The notes beneath the pieces are model-generated. The model was not told the origin of the DNA. It ran no database searches and was given only the letters and a program-made list of their open reading frames with translations. A DNA stretch of 54,784 nucleotides from Candidatus Peregrinibacteria bacterium CG_4_10_14_0_2_um_filter_38_24 (GTDB lineage Bacteria > Patescibacteriota > Gracilibacteria > UBA1369 > LOWO2-01-FULL-3). The stretch covers positions 1-54,784 of the forward strand of contig PFOM01000009.1 in the NCBI GenBank assembly GCA_002792535.1. The letters run 5' to 3'. A program made the position numbers and the translations under genes. Shown here piece after piece: positions 17,141 through 25,535 of the stretch (position 1 is the first letter of the stretch; the number at the start of each line of letters is the position of its first letter).

Positions 17141-17434
17141 ATGGAAAAAGAACTAAAAACAAAAGAGGTTAAGGAGCTATATTCGGTTATAAGCAACCTA
17201 AAAAATGCTAAAGAAGCCGAAAACTTTTTGCGTGATTTATGTACTATCTCAGAAATAAAAGCTATGGCTGAAAGATGGCAAGTGGCAGGATTATTAGATA
17301 AGAAAGTTAGTTACAGAGAAGTGGCAAAAACAGCAGGTTCAAGCACCGCAACGGTTACACGTGTTGCCGCTTGGCTTAATCATGGAACCGGAGGGTATAA
17401 ATTACTGCTCCATCGCCGCCGCGGCGAAAAATAA
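17141..17434 (+). CDS. TrpR-like DNA-binding regulator (YerC/YecD family)
   Basis: 97 residues. The helix-turn-helix region VSYREVAKTAGSSTATVTRV (about 66-85) and the preceding CTISEIKAMAERWQVAGLL match the TrpR-superfamily YerC/YecD proteins, which lack tryptophan-repressor ligand residues. These proteins act as small dimeric transcription factors; their effector is not established. The gene is a single transcription unit with a near-consensus promoter, an inverted repeat over the start point, and a terminator downstream. What it regulates besides itself cannot be told from the sequence. Confidence 0.9.
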   Translation: MEKELKTKEVKELYSVISNLKNAKEAENFLRDLCTISEIKAMAERWQVAGLLDKKVSYREVAKTAGSSTATVTRVAAWLNHGTGGYKLLLHRRRGEK

Positions 17435-17456
17435 TCAACAGTAATTTATATCCTTT

Positions 17457-17482
17457 AAACCGCAAAAGAACGCGGTTTTTTT
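17457..17482 (+). terminator. Terminator after the TrpR-like gene
   Basis: AAACCGC (17457-17463), eight-base loop, GCGGTTT (17472-17478) and further T. It lies 22 bases after the stop codon. Confidence 0.8.
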
Positions 17483-17507
17483 ATTATTAATCTAATTCAC
17501 AAAATTT

Positions 17508-18347
17508 ATGGAAACTAAAAATATTCAAGATGAAGAAGCTGTTCAAAGCGAAATAACCAGAAAATTACAAATCGGAGTAACTGCGAAGGCATCTGCTCCA
17601 AAATATGCCGAAAGAACAGAACAATTAGCGCAAGAAACAAGATTTTGGATTGCGGAAAATAATGCAACCTTAATAGAAGGAATTGAAAGAGGTGAAGATG
17701 TTCTAAAGCCAGATTGTGACGGGATAATTCGAATAGAAGGCGGAGCAGGAAAAACATGCTTAGGTTCGGAAATAGACGTTATATATGCAGCTGACAAAGC
17801 GGAAATGCGAAAAACCGGACAAGTAATATTTTACGTCGATACAGAGGATACAGAATATCCAGAAAATCAAATAGCGGATGTTCCAGGAGAAAGATGCGCT
17901 ATCCAGGAGGAGGGAGACACTCCACAAAAAGCCGTCGAACTAATATTGCAAAGAATTAGAGAAGCGCTTGGGAACATCCCGATAGGTGTGGAAATAACTC
18001 CGCCTCAAGATCCAGCCTTTATAGGGCAATACTCAGAAGCTGCAGTAAAAATTCTCGGAAAAGGAAAAGTAAGTACATGTTTTGTTGTAGGTACAGAGCC
18101 AATGGACTCACTCAAACAAGGGATAGAAAAGGTTGTAGACTTCGACGTGATTCCATCTCCTTTGGCTGGCAGATACTTCGAACAATTCACGGATTATCCT
18201 TTTGATCCTCGCGTAAATTGGAAAGATTTCTTGGAAATTTTTAGATTTACGAGAGAGCAAATGCTACAAAGAGGTCTCATGTCCTCAGATAAAGCAGGAT
18301 GTATCTCATGCGGTATGTGTGATGTCATAGGTGATAAAGAAAAATAG
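17508..18347 (+). CDS. Radical-SAM-like protein without the usual cluster motif
   Basis: 279 residues, no certain family. The C-terminal half (FVVGTEPMDSLKQGIE, VIPSPLAGRYFE, WKDFLEIFRFTREQMLQRGL, KAGCISCGMCDV) resembles the end of biotin-synthase-like radical SAM proteins, including the terminal CxxCGxC. However, the N-terminal region lacks the CxxxCxxC that binds the catalytic cluster; where it would be, the sequence reads IEGGAGKTCLGS, which looks instead like a short Gly-rich loop. It may be a barrel that has lost radical chemistry, or a truncated relative. It is flanked by a terminator upstream and a hairpin downstream, so it is probably expressed alone. Confidence 0.4.
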   Translation: METKNIQDEEAVQSEITRKLQIGVTAKASAPKYAERTEQLAQETRFWIAENNATLIEGIERGEDVLKPDCDGIIRIEGGAGKTCLGSEIDVIYAADKAEMRKTGQVIFYVDTEDTEYPENQIADVPGERCAIQEEGDTPQKAVELILQRIREALGNIPIGVEITPPQDPAFIGQYSEAAVKILGKGKVSTCFVVGTEPMDSLKQGIEKVVDFDVIPSPLAGRYFEQFTDYPFDPRVNWKDFLEIFRFTREQMLQRGLMSSDKAGCISCGMCDVIGDKEK

Positions 18348-18358
18348 AGAAAAAGACA

Positions 18359-18390
18359 ATGGGGCTTCGTATCCAAACACCGAGCCCCAT
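18359..18390 (+). terminator. Hairpin after the radical-SAM-like gene
   Basis: ATGGGGCT (18359-18366) pairs perfectly with AGCCCCAT (18383-18390). The loop is 16 bases and only two T follow, so it may be a weak terminator or an mRNA-stabilising hairpin. Confidence 0.45.
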
Positions 18391-18489
18391 TTGACATTTT
18401 AAAAACTGATTGCATTCTGCCCCTAAAAATGATTCAATTAACAGTGGATGGGGCATAGAGACCCTATTGTTTATCTTAACACCAATACA

Positions 18490-19464
18490 ATGGCTACAAG
18501 AAAAAAAGTATTCGTCACGAGAGAGATTCCGGAGGTTGGACTAAAGATGCTTGAGGAACATTTTGACTTGAAGGTCAGAAGGGAAGATAGCCCTATTCCA
18601 AGGGAACAATTGATGGAAGAAATAAAAGATTATGATGGAATTATCACGATTTTAACAGACAAAATGGATTCGGAAGTAATGGACAATGCACCAAACCTAA
18701 AAATAATTTCAGCTTTCGCAGTAGGATATGACAATATTCAAGTTCCGGAAGCTACAAAAAGAGGAATTGCTGTTGGAAATACTCCTGAAGTTTTGACTCA
18801 ATCTACAGCGGAACACGCACTTGCTCTTATAATGTCAGTCGCAAAAAGAACAAATGAAGGAGACATGGTAATGAGAGAAGATTCATTCCCTGGTTGGGGC
18901 CCAATGTATATGCTTGGAACAGAGCTAGAAGGCAAAACTGTAGGAATTATAGGATACGGAAGAATCGGTCAAAAATTGGGAGAAATGATGGAGAAAGCAT
19001 TCGATTGCAAAATTATTTACATGGATCACAGCGAAAAGAGCACGGGAGGAGCAAGAAAAGTTGAGCTAGATGAGCTTTTGAAGGAGTCAGACATCGTTAG
19101 CATACACGTTCCATTAAACGAACATACGAGACACTTCATAGGAGAAAAAGAACTTAAACAAATGAAGAAAACTGCATATTTGATAAATACAGCACGTGGA
19201 CCTGTCGTTGACGAGGAAGCGCTGTTAAAAGCCCTTCAAGACGGTACCATCAGAGGCGCGGGAATGGATGTTTTCGAGAAAGAACCAAGACGTTTGGCTG
19301 GACTTGAGCAATGCAAAAACGTTGTAATGACGCCACACACGGCCTCTGCAACATGGGAAGCAAGAAGCAAAATGTCTGAGATCGCCGCAAAAAACATAAT
19401 CGGAGTTTTGATAGAAGGTGAAAAACCTGTAGCGATTTTGAACCCGGAAGTTTTGGCAAAATAA
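18490..19464 (+). CDS. D-2-hydroxyacid dehydrogenase (glyoxylate/hydroxypyruvate reductase type)
   Basis: 324 residues when started at 18490 (MATRKKVFVTRE); the ORF track start at 18448 adds a non-homologous stretch. NAD(P)H-dependent reduction of glyoxylate or hydroxypyruvate. Seen: GYGRIGQKLGE (about 155) as the Rossmann loop, NTARGPVVDEEAL with the catalytic Arg, a downstream acidic DVFEKEP with the Glu, and TPHTASATWEAR with the catalytic His. It is followed 39 bases later by glycerate kinase, so hydroxypyruvate reduced to glycerate could be passed directly to phosphorylation. Substrate choice within the family cannot be fixed by sequence inspection. Confidence 0.88.
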   Translation: MATRKKVFVTREIPEVGLKMLEEHFDLKVRREDSPIPREQLMEEIKDYDGIITILTDKMDSEVMDNAPNLKIISAFAVGYDNIQVPEATKRGIAVGNTPEVLTQSTAEHALALIMSVAKRTNEGDMVMREDSFPGWGPMYMLGTELEGKTVGIIGYGRIGQKLGEMMEKAFDCKIIYMDHSEKSTGGARKVELDELLKESDIVSIHVPLNEHTRHFIGEKELKQMKKTAYLINTARGPVVDEEALLKALQDGTIRGAGMDVFEKEPRRLAGLEQCKNVVMTPHTASATWEARSKMSEIAAKNIIGVLIEGEKPVAILNPEVLAK

Positions 19465-19503
19465 ATCCGCGAAGGATTTCTCACAATTTGAAAACTTACT
19501 CCT

Positions 19504-20775
19504 ATGATAAAAAATCGGAAAAAGTTACTTAAGAATTTCCCTGAGTCGGGGCTTTTTCTTGATATTGCTGACGAGGCCTTAAAATTTTTATCACCGGAAA
19601 ATCTTATGAAAAACTCGGTGAAATTTGACGAGAAGAAATTAAAAAAATACAAAAAAATCTTCGTAATCGGTGCAGGAAAAGCAACTTACTTAATGGCAAA
19701 AGAAATAAATCGCCTCCTAAAAAACCGCATAACAGAGGGATTTATCAATGTACCTGAGGCAATAACAAAAAACCTCGGAAAAATAAAAGTAAATAAATCT
19801 GGTCATCCTTTTTCTGACGAAAACGGGCTAAAGGGAGCACAAGAAATTTTAAAAATTGCAGAAAAAGCTGACAAAAATGATTTAGTCATTTGTTTGATTA
19901 GTGGTGGAGGTTCAGCGATGTTGCCAGCACCAATCGCTCCATTAAGCCTGAAAGACAAGGTGCAGATTACGAAACAACTTTTGAAATCAACTGCGACAAT
20001 TCACGAAATAAATACGGTCAGAAAACATTTGTCCGAAATAAAAGGTGGAAATTTATCGGCAAAAATAATGCCTGCAGACTTGATAGCGCTATACATTTCA
20101 GATGTAAAAAATGATGATTTGGATATCATCGCATCAGGCCCTACAGTCTTGGATAAAAGTACATCAAAAGATGCCTTAAAAGTTTTGAAAAGATACGGAA
20201 TAAAAAATGCAAAGGCTGAAAAAGTGCTTGCAGTAAACGAAACTCCAAAGTCTATAAACAATAAAAAAGTAAAAAATTACATTATCGGAAGTAACACTCT
20301 CGCACTAAAACATCTACAAAAATTCTTACAAAAGAAAAACCACAAAGTTGAAATCTTTCCGGATTTCTTAGAAGGCGAAGCAAAACTAATGCCAAAAAAA
20401 CTTTTCACAAAAGCCAAACAAAAAAATAAAATTTATATTTTTGGCGGCGAAACAGTTGTAAAAATAATCGGAAAAGGTTTTGGCGGCAGAAATCAGGAAT
20501 TGGCACTTAGTGCGATAAACGAAATTCCCGAAACGGCAAAATTAATGACCCTCGCCACAGACGGAGTCGATGGCATCACCCCAGTTCCAATAGCCGGCGC
20601 AATAACCACACCAGCATTAAAAAAACTTTGCAAAGAAAAGAATATCGATATAGAAAAACACCTCAAGAATAACGATTCATATAGTGTTCTAAAAGACCTT
20701 GATTGTCTCATCTATACGGGTCCTTCCGGCACAAATGTAGGGGATATTTCGGTGGTGAAATATCTCGTGCAATAA
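19504..20775 (+). CDS. Glycerate 2-kinase (MOFRL/GckA family)
   Basis: 423 residues. It phosphorylates D-glycerate to 2-phosphoglycerate. Family signatures: VIGAGKATYLMAKEI near the N-terminus, LISGGGSAMLPAP, INTVRKHLSEIKGG, ISDV(K)ND and the C-terminal MOFRL region FGGRNQELAL with ATDGVDGITP and GPTGTNV-like GPSGTNVGD. It follows the hydroxyacid dehydrogenase in the same direction and completes a route from glyoxylate or hydroxypyruvate to lower glycolysis. The glycerate-kinase II family is a different fold and does not match. Confidence 0.92.
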   Translation: MIKNRKKLLKNFPESGLFLDIADEALKFLSPENLMKNSVKFDEKKLKKYKKIFVIGAGKATYLMAKEINRLLKNRITEGFINVPEAITKNLGKIKVNKSGHPFSDENGLKGAQEILKIAEKADKNDLVICLISGGGSAMLPAPIAPLSLKDKVQITKQLLKSTATIHEINTVRKHLSEIKGGNLSAKIMPADLIALYISDVKNDDLDIIASGPTVLDKSTSKDALKVLKRYGIKNAKAEKVLAVNETPKSINNKKVKNYIIGSNTLALKHLQKFLQKKNHKVEIFPDFLEGEAKLMPKKLFTKAKQKNKIYIFGGETVVKIIGKGFGGRNQELALSAINEIPETAKLMTLATDGVDGITPVPIAGAITTPALKKLCKEKNIDIEKHLKNNDSYSVLKDLDCLIYTGPSGTNVGDISVVKYLVQ

Positions 20776-20849
20776 GAACGCAAATCTGTCCACCGATTCC
20801 ACTTTTCCAATTTCAAGATTTTAGAATTATTTTAAGAAAATTTTAAGCC

Positions 20850-20910
20850 AACATGTAACAATGCATGTTGACATCCACGAAAAGATTGTGTACACTTAAG
20901 GTACACTTAA
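20850..20910 (+). promoter_or_regulatory. Toxin-antitoxin promoter with operator-like repeats
   Basis: TTGACA (20868-20873), 17 bases, TACACT (20891-20896). Two repeat types overlap it: an inverted repeat AACATG-N8-CATGTT at 20850-20869 over the -35, and a direct repeat GTACACTTAA at 20890-20899 and 20901-20910, 11 bases apart, over the -10. This is a typical layout for autoregulation by antitoxin or the complex. Confidence 0.65.
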
Positions 20911-20921
20911 TTTTAAAAAAC

Positions 20922-21173
20922 ATGACGACAAAATTCATAGGGGCGAAAGATTTTAGGCAAAACATGTCAGCATACACAGCACAGGCAAACAAGAAAAAAA
21001 TAAAGTTTATTATCCTCAAAAAGAATGTACCTGTTCTCGAAGTAAGTCCGATAAATGAAAAGGAATATGCTTATGTGAAATTTTCAAAAGAAATTGAGGC
21101 CTCAGAAAAACAAATACAAGAAGGAAAATCATATACTCAAGAAGAAGTTATGAAAGAATTCGGATTACTGTAG
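20922..21173 (+). CDS. Phd/YefM-like antitoxin
   Basis: 83 residues from the ATG at 20922; the earlier start in the ORF track lies inside the promoter. The N-terminal FIGAKDFRQNMSAY and KKKIKFIILKKNVPVLEV match the Phd/YefM DNA-binding fold; the acidic C-terminal tail (EIEASEKQIQEGKSYTQEE) is the toxin-binding segment. It neutralises the toxin encoded four bases later and likely binds the repeats at its own promoter. Confidence 0.85.
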   Translation: MTTKFIGAKDFRQNMSAYTAQANKKKIKFIILKKNVPVLEVSPINEKEYAYVKFSKEIEASEKQIQEGKSYTQEEVMKEFGLL

Positions 21174-21177
21174 TTCT

Positions 21178-21453
21178 ATGTACAAAATAATTTATTCTGA
21201 AAATTCAGTAAAAGATTTAAGGAAAATTGATAAATCTATTGCGCAAAGAATCATTAAAAAGATTTTATTCTTTTCAGAACAAAAAGACATATTTAAATTT
21301 TCCAAGCCTTTAAAAGGATTTGGAAATAACAAGTATAGATTCCGCATCGGAGATTATCGCGTTATTTTTAAAGTAGATGGCACAGGCGAGGTTAGAATTC
21401 TTATGATATTAAATATCAAACACCGCAAAGAAATTTATAATTTTTCAAATTAA
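21178..21453 (+). CDS. RelE/ParE-superfamily toxin
   Basis: 91 residues with the core RelE/ParE pattern: MYKIIYSENSVKDLRKI at the start, LKGFGNNKYRFRIGDYRVIF in the middle, and ILNIKHRKEIY near the end. A basic RNase-like or gyrase-directed toxin; sequence alone does not tell which. It starts four bases after the antitoxin stop (translational coupling). RIGDYRVIF is the best-conserved block of this family and supports the call. Confidence 0.9.
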   Translation: MYKIIYSENSVKDLRKIDKSIAQRIIKKILFFSEQKDIFKFSKPLKGFGNNKYRFRIGDYRVIFKVDGTGEVRILMILNIKHRKEIYNFSN

Positions 21454-21522
21454 ATTCCCGTTGCAATTTCTTCCAAATACAACGAAAATGAATAAAACCA
21501 AGTTTTCGTAAAAAATTTTGCC

Positions 21523-22530
21523 ATGATACAGAAATTTCCATTTAAAGAACTTTTTTTTGAACAGGTCGAAAAGGCCAAAGGAATGGCTAATTGCCATGCA
21601 CATCTCGATCGCGCATATACACTGACTCCTGAGATTTGGAAGCAAGCTTCCGCGTTGATGGAGGAAAAATGGGTTTTAAATCGCGAGATAAAGAGAAAAC
21701 ATACAGAGGAATCTCTGACAGAAAGACTTACATTTTGTATTGAGGATTTTATGAGGCAGGGGATCACGGCCTGCAGAACCCACGTTGATGCCGATAGCAT
21801 AGTGGGAATGCTGGTGGTCGATTCTGCCGCAAAAGTGAGAGAAAAATATAAAGGAACCTTTACCCTCCAACTCGTAGCTCATCCATTGGAGGGATTTTTG
21901 AATGAGGACAGAACAGAGCCTAGCAAAGAGAAAATGGACCTATTTGAAAAGGCCTGTGCGATTTGTGATGTAGTTGGAGGCCTTCCATCAAGAGATAGAA
22001 ACAAAGACGGTGGAGATAAAAAACACATGGATTTTTTGATAGAAATGGCAAAAAAATTCGATAAAGACATAGATATGCATGTAGATCAGGAAAATAATCC
22101 TGAAGAAAAAGACAGCGAATGGATTTTAGACGCAATAGAAAAAGCCGGAATGCAGGGACGGGTGACTTTCGTTCACGCGATTTCTGTTGCGGCACAAAGC
22201 GCACAAGACAGAGAACGCATTTACAAAAAAATGGCAGAACTTGGCGTAAACGTAACAGTTTGTCCAAAGGCGGCAATCAGTATGAAACAGCACAAAGATA
22301 AATTATCACCACTTCACAACTCGATTGCACAGGTCGACGAAATGCTCGAGCATGGGATTAATGTTTCGCTTGGGACAGACAATATCTCGGACATTTTTGT
22401 GCCGGAAGACAACGGAGATTTATTTGAAGAAATTCTTATGCTGGCGAGTGCGGTCAGATTTTATGACATAGAACGATTGGCTCAAATAGCCACAACAAAC
22501 GGATTCAAAACAATGAAACTTAATCAATAA
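21523..22530 (+). CDS. Amidohydrolase-superfamily deaminase (cytosine-deaminase-like)
   Basis: 335 residues, a metal-dependent hydrolase barrel. Metal and catalytic sites are visible: NCHAHLDRAY (about 24-33), HVDQENNPEE (about 185), VTFVHAIS (about 216) and SLGTDNIS (about 283, the catalytic Asp). The overall pattern resembles cytosine deaminase/N-acyl-amino-acid deaminase relatives. Substrate is not assigned. It opens a three-gene run with argH and the Gmad2 protein, 11 bases before argH, which raises an arginine- or pyrimidine-linked role without proving it. Confidence 0.75.
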   Translation: MIQKFPFKELFFEQVEKAKGMANCHAHLDRAYTLTPEIWKQASALMEEKWVLNREIKRKHTEESLTERLTFCIEDFMRQGITACRTHVDADSIVGMLVVDSAAKVREKYKGTFTLQLVAHPLEGFLNEDRTEPSKEKMDLFEKACAICDVVGGLPSRDRNKDGGDKKHMDFLIEMAKKFDKDIDMHVDQENNPEEKDSEWILDAIEKAGMQGRVTFVHAISVAAQSAQDRERIYKKMAELGVNVTVCPKAAISMKQHKDKLSPLHNSIAQVDEMLEHGINVSLGTDNISDIFVPEDNGDLFEEILMLASAVRFYDIERLAQIATTNGFKTMKLNQ

Positions 22531-22541
22531 TTTTTTTTGCC

Positions 22542-23894
22542 ATGACTAAGAAAATCCCAAAGATCAAAACGAAAAAAGAGCCTGCCCAGAAAAAACTTTG
22601 GCAGAAGAAAGGATTTACACTGAACCCAACAATAGAGTTGTATAATTCCGGCGATGACGTTATCTATGATCAGAAACTCATTCCTTATGACGTTCAAGGT
22701 TCATACGCTTACGGGAAAATGCTAAACAGACATGGGATTTTGACAGACAAGGATCTGATAGTCTTGAAAAAAGGATTAGATGAAATAATGGCTCTATATA
22801 AGGCAGGAAAATTCCAACTGAAAGTGGAGGATGAAGATTGTCATACAAAAATAGAAAATTATTTGACGGATCATTATGGAGATATTGGTAAAAAAATTCA
22901 TACGGCTCGTTCAAGAAATGATCAGATTTTGGTGACGATGAGACTTTTCATGAAAGAAAAAATGAAAGAAATGAAAACCCTCGCTTTGCTTCTTGTGAAT
23001 GACCTTTTAGACATGGCACAAAAACATGAATTTGTCCCAATGCCGGGATTCACACACATGCAAAAAGCGATGCCTACAACACTTGGAACATGGTACGGAT
23101 CCTTCGCGGAAAGCTTACTCGACGACATCAAAATTATGTCTGCCATAAGCGACGTTTTGGTCGATCAAAATCCCTTAGGTAGTGGTGCGGGATATGGCTC
23201 ACCGTTCGCATTTGATAGAGATTTATTATCAAAAGATTTGGGATTATCACGAACACAGAGCAATGTGATTTATTGCCACAACTCACGCGGAAAAATCGAA
23301 GGAATGGTCTTGGAATCATGCTGTCAGATAATGCTTTCTTTAAACAAAATGGCGAGCGATTTTCTTCTTTTCACAACTCAGGAATTCAAATTTTTCACAA
23401 TCACTGACGAAATTGGAACAGGATCTTCAATAATGCCTCAAAAGAAAAATCTGGATGTCGCAGAATTGATAAGAGGAAGAACAGCCACTGTAATTTCTTG
23501 CAGAAATGAAATTACAATGAATATTTTGAACAAAGTTTCAGGCTATCACAGAGATGGACAAGAAATAAAAAGACCACTGTTTTTGGGCTTACGCTACACG
23601 GAAATGTCGATGAAGGTCGCTTCAATAATTGTTAAGAAACTTATCCCAAACGAAAAATCTTTATACAAAGATATGACTCCGGAACTTTTTGCGACGCACA
23701 AAGCTTTTGCATTAGTGAAGAAAGGTAAAAACTTCAGAGATGCATACAGGGAAGTTGGTCTGAATTTGGACAAAATGAGAATCGACAAAGACAATATAGT
23801 AAAAATGCTAAAAGAATCACAGCATCAAGGAGGAGCGGGAAATCTACAATTGGATAAACTAAGAAAAGAAGCCGCATACCTTGCAAAACAATAA
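22542..23894 (+). CDS. argH: Argininosuccinate lyase
   Basis: 450 residues, the family's length. It splits argininosuccinate into arginine and fumarate. Motifs: IENYLTDHYGDIGKKIHTARSRND (substrate and signature region, quoted only in part here as HTARSRND), and the fumarase-superfamily loop GSSIMPQKKN (about 290-300). Residues TLGTWYGSF and GSGAGYGSPF agree with the lyase family. The N-terminal ~15 residues (KIPKIKTKKEP) are a basic extension. Argininosuccinate synthase is not in the window, so whether this works in arginine synthesis or in a salvage pathway is unknown. Confidence 0.93.
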   Translation: MTKKIPKIKTKKEPAQKKLWQKKGFTLNPTIELYNSGDDVIYDQKLIPYDVQGSYAYGKMLNRHGILTDKDLIVLKKGLDEIMALYKAGKFQLKVEDEDCHTKIENYLTDHYGDIGKKIHTARSRNDQILVTMRLFMKEKMKEMKTLALLLVNDLLDMAQKHEFVPMPGFTHMQKAMPTTLGTWYGSFAESLLDDIKIMSAISDVLVDQNPLGSGAGYGSPFAFDRDLLSKDLGLSRTQSNVIYCHNSRGKIEGMVLESCCQIMLSLNKMASDFLLFTTQEFKFFTITDEIGTGSSIMPQKKNLDVAELIRGRTATVISCRNEITMNILNKVSGYHRDGQEIKRPLFLGLRYTEMSMKVASIIVKKLIPNEKSLYKDMTPELFATHKAFALVKKGKNFRDAYREVGLNLDKMRIDKDNIVKMLKESQHQGGAGNLQLDKLRKEAAYLAKQ

Positions 23895-23902
23895 CAAATT
23901 CT

Positions 23903-24343
23903 ATGAAAAAATTTATATTCTTTCTGCTTGGTTTGATTTTAGGCATGGCAATAGTTTGGGGTATTGCAATTTCAATGCAATGCAACACGGAAACTACGCC
24001 GGCGAAGCCGACCCAACTAACAACGCAAAGTATTACCGTCACAAGGCCTATCGCAAACGAAGAAATCTCACCCCCGATTTCTATAGAAGGAACCGCGAAA
24101 GGTACATGGTTTTTTGAAGCGGTAGCTCCCGTAAAAATTGTTGATGAAAAAGGACTGGAACTTGGCAGTGGCAGTCTGCAAGCCATGGGAGACTGGATGA
24201 CTGAAGATTTTGTCCCATTCAAAGGTAAAATTTCTTTTGATAAAAAAACATCCAAAACAGGTTTTTTGATTTTCGAAAAAAGCAATCCGTCAGGCCTAAA
24301 AGAGAATGCTGAAGAATTCAAATTGCCTGTTAACTTTCAGTAA
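23903..24343 (+). CDS. Membrane-anchored Gmad2-domain protein
   Basis: 146 residues. A single N-terminal membrane helix (about 3-25) anchors an external domain from about 45 that matches the Gmad2 immunoglobulin-like fold: ITVTRPIANEEISPPISIEG, TWFFEAVAPVKIVDEKG, and a C-terminal strand set. This domain occurs in spore-germination and other secreted proteins and has no known enzymatic role. It follows argH by eight bases. Its last 14 bases overlap the convergent MFS gene. Confidence 0.8.
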   Translation: MKKFIFFLLGLILGMAIVWGIAISMQCNTETTPAKPTQLTTQSITVTRPIANEEISPPISIEGTAKGTWFFEAVAPVKIVDEKGLELGSGSLQAMGDWMTEDFVPFKGKISFDKKTSKTGFLIFEKSNPSGLKENAEEFKLPVNFQ

Positions 24344-25529
24344 CAGCAAGAGCTTCCGGTTCAACATTTTCTGTTTTGACGAACAATAACATCACGAAAG
24401 AAATAATCGCGAGTGTTCCACCATAAATAAATGTTGCATTAGGCCCAAACTTATCCCAAAGAAGACCAGCCATAAGGCCTCCAGGAAGGGCAGTTAGGGC
24501 AATGGCAGTTTGAAGAAGTCCAAGTGCCGTAGCCTTTAAATGTTTTGGTGCGACGTCCGCAACAAACGCTCTTTGAACACCGTCGACCATTGCAAAAAAC
24601 ACTCCATAGACCGCAAACGCAAGCAAAAGTGAAGGCAAAGTATTCGCGAAGATAAGCCCAAAAGAGGTCAGCGCAAAAAGCAAAAAACCGACGGATAAAA
24701 CTATTTTTCTTCCAATCCTATCGGAAAGTGCGCCAGCTGGCGTAGTAACAATTGTATAAATAATATAGAAAAACACATAAAGCAAAATAGAATTGCTATC
24801 TGAAAATCCAATATATTTAGCTTTAAGAATCAAGAATGCATATCCAAAATGTCCCAACGCAAAAATTGCAGAGATGAAAACAAAAAGTTTTAGATTTTTT
24901 GGAAGAAGATTAACGCTCAATCTTAAAGTCTGTTTTTCTGCTTCTGGAATCTTCTCCGGTTTTTTTTCTTTAACCAAATAAATAAAGAAAATGACTATAA
25001 GTCCAGGCCAAAAAGAAGCTAAGAATAAATTTTTATATCCCAAAATTGGTAAAAGTAACCACGCCAAAATGGCTCCCATTACGCTTCCGGCTCCATCCAT
25101 TGCCCTCTGAAAACCAAAAGCTTTTCCGTAATATTTCTGTTCACATGAATCAGTGACGATGGCATCTCTAGGTGCACCTCGTATTCCTTTTCCAATTCTT
25201 TCTATTACTCTTATTCCAAGAACTAATGGCCAAAAAGTAGCTAAAGCAAAGAGAGGTTTAGTTATAGAAGAAAGTCCATATCCTAAAAATATAAATGGTT
25301 TTCTTTTTTGAATTTTATCAGACCAATATCCGGAAACTACTTTCAAAAGTGAAGCAGTAGTTTCGGCGGCCCCTTCAACGGCTCCTACAACCACAGCACT
25401 TGCTCCTAAAACAGAAGTAAGGTAAAGAGGAATCAACGGGAAAATCATCTGACTGGTCAAGTCCGTAAAAAGGCTTACAAATCCCAACAAAATGACATTC
25501 TTTGTTATTCCTTTGAACCAGTTCTTCAT
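24330..25529 (-). CDS. Major facilitator superfamily transporter
   Basis: 399 residues with about 12 hydrophobic segments. The MFS loop motif is visible twice in degenerate form: GYWSDKIQKRKP (about 66-77) and DRIGRKIVL (about 270). PRDAIVTDS matches the drug/proton antiporter-like loop of a family found next to oxidative-stress genes. Third gene of a minus-strand run behind ahpC and the flavoprotein gene, six bases after the latter, so likely part of one operon. Substrate unknown. Confidence 0.85.
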   Translation of the reverse strand: MKNWFKGITKNVILLGFVSLFTDLTSQMIFPLIPLYLTSVLGASAVVVGAVEGAAETTASLLKVVSGYWSDKIQKRKPFIFLGYGLSSITKPLFALATFWPLVLGIRVIERIGKGIRGAPRDAIVTDSCEQKYYGKAFGFQRAMDGAGSVMGAILAWLLLPILGYKNLFLASFWPGLIVIFFIYLVKEKKPEKIPEAEKQTLRLSVNLLPKNLKLFVFISAIFALGHFGYAFLILKAKYIGFSDSNSILLYVFFYIIYTIVTTPAGALSDRIGRKIVLSVGFLLFALTSFGLIFANTLPSLLLAFAVYGVFFAMVDGVQRAFVADVAPKHLKATALGLLQTAIALTALPGGLMAGLLWDKFGPNATFIYGGTLAIISFVMLLFVKTENVEPEALAVTES

Positions 25530-25535
25530 AAATTT

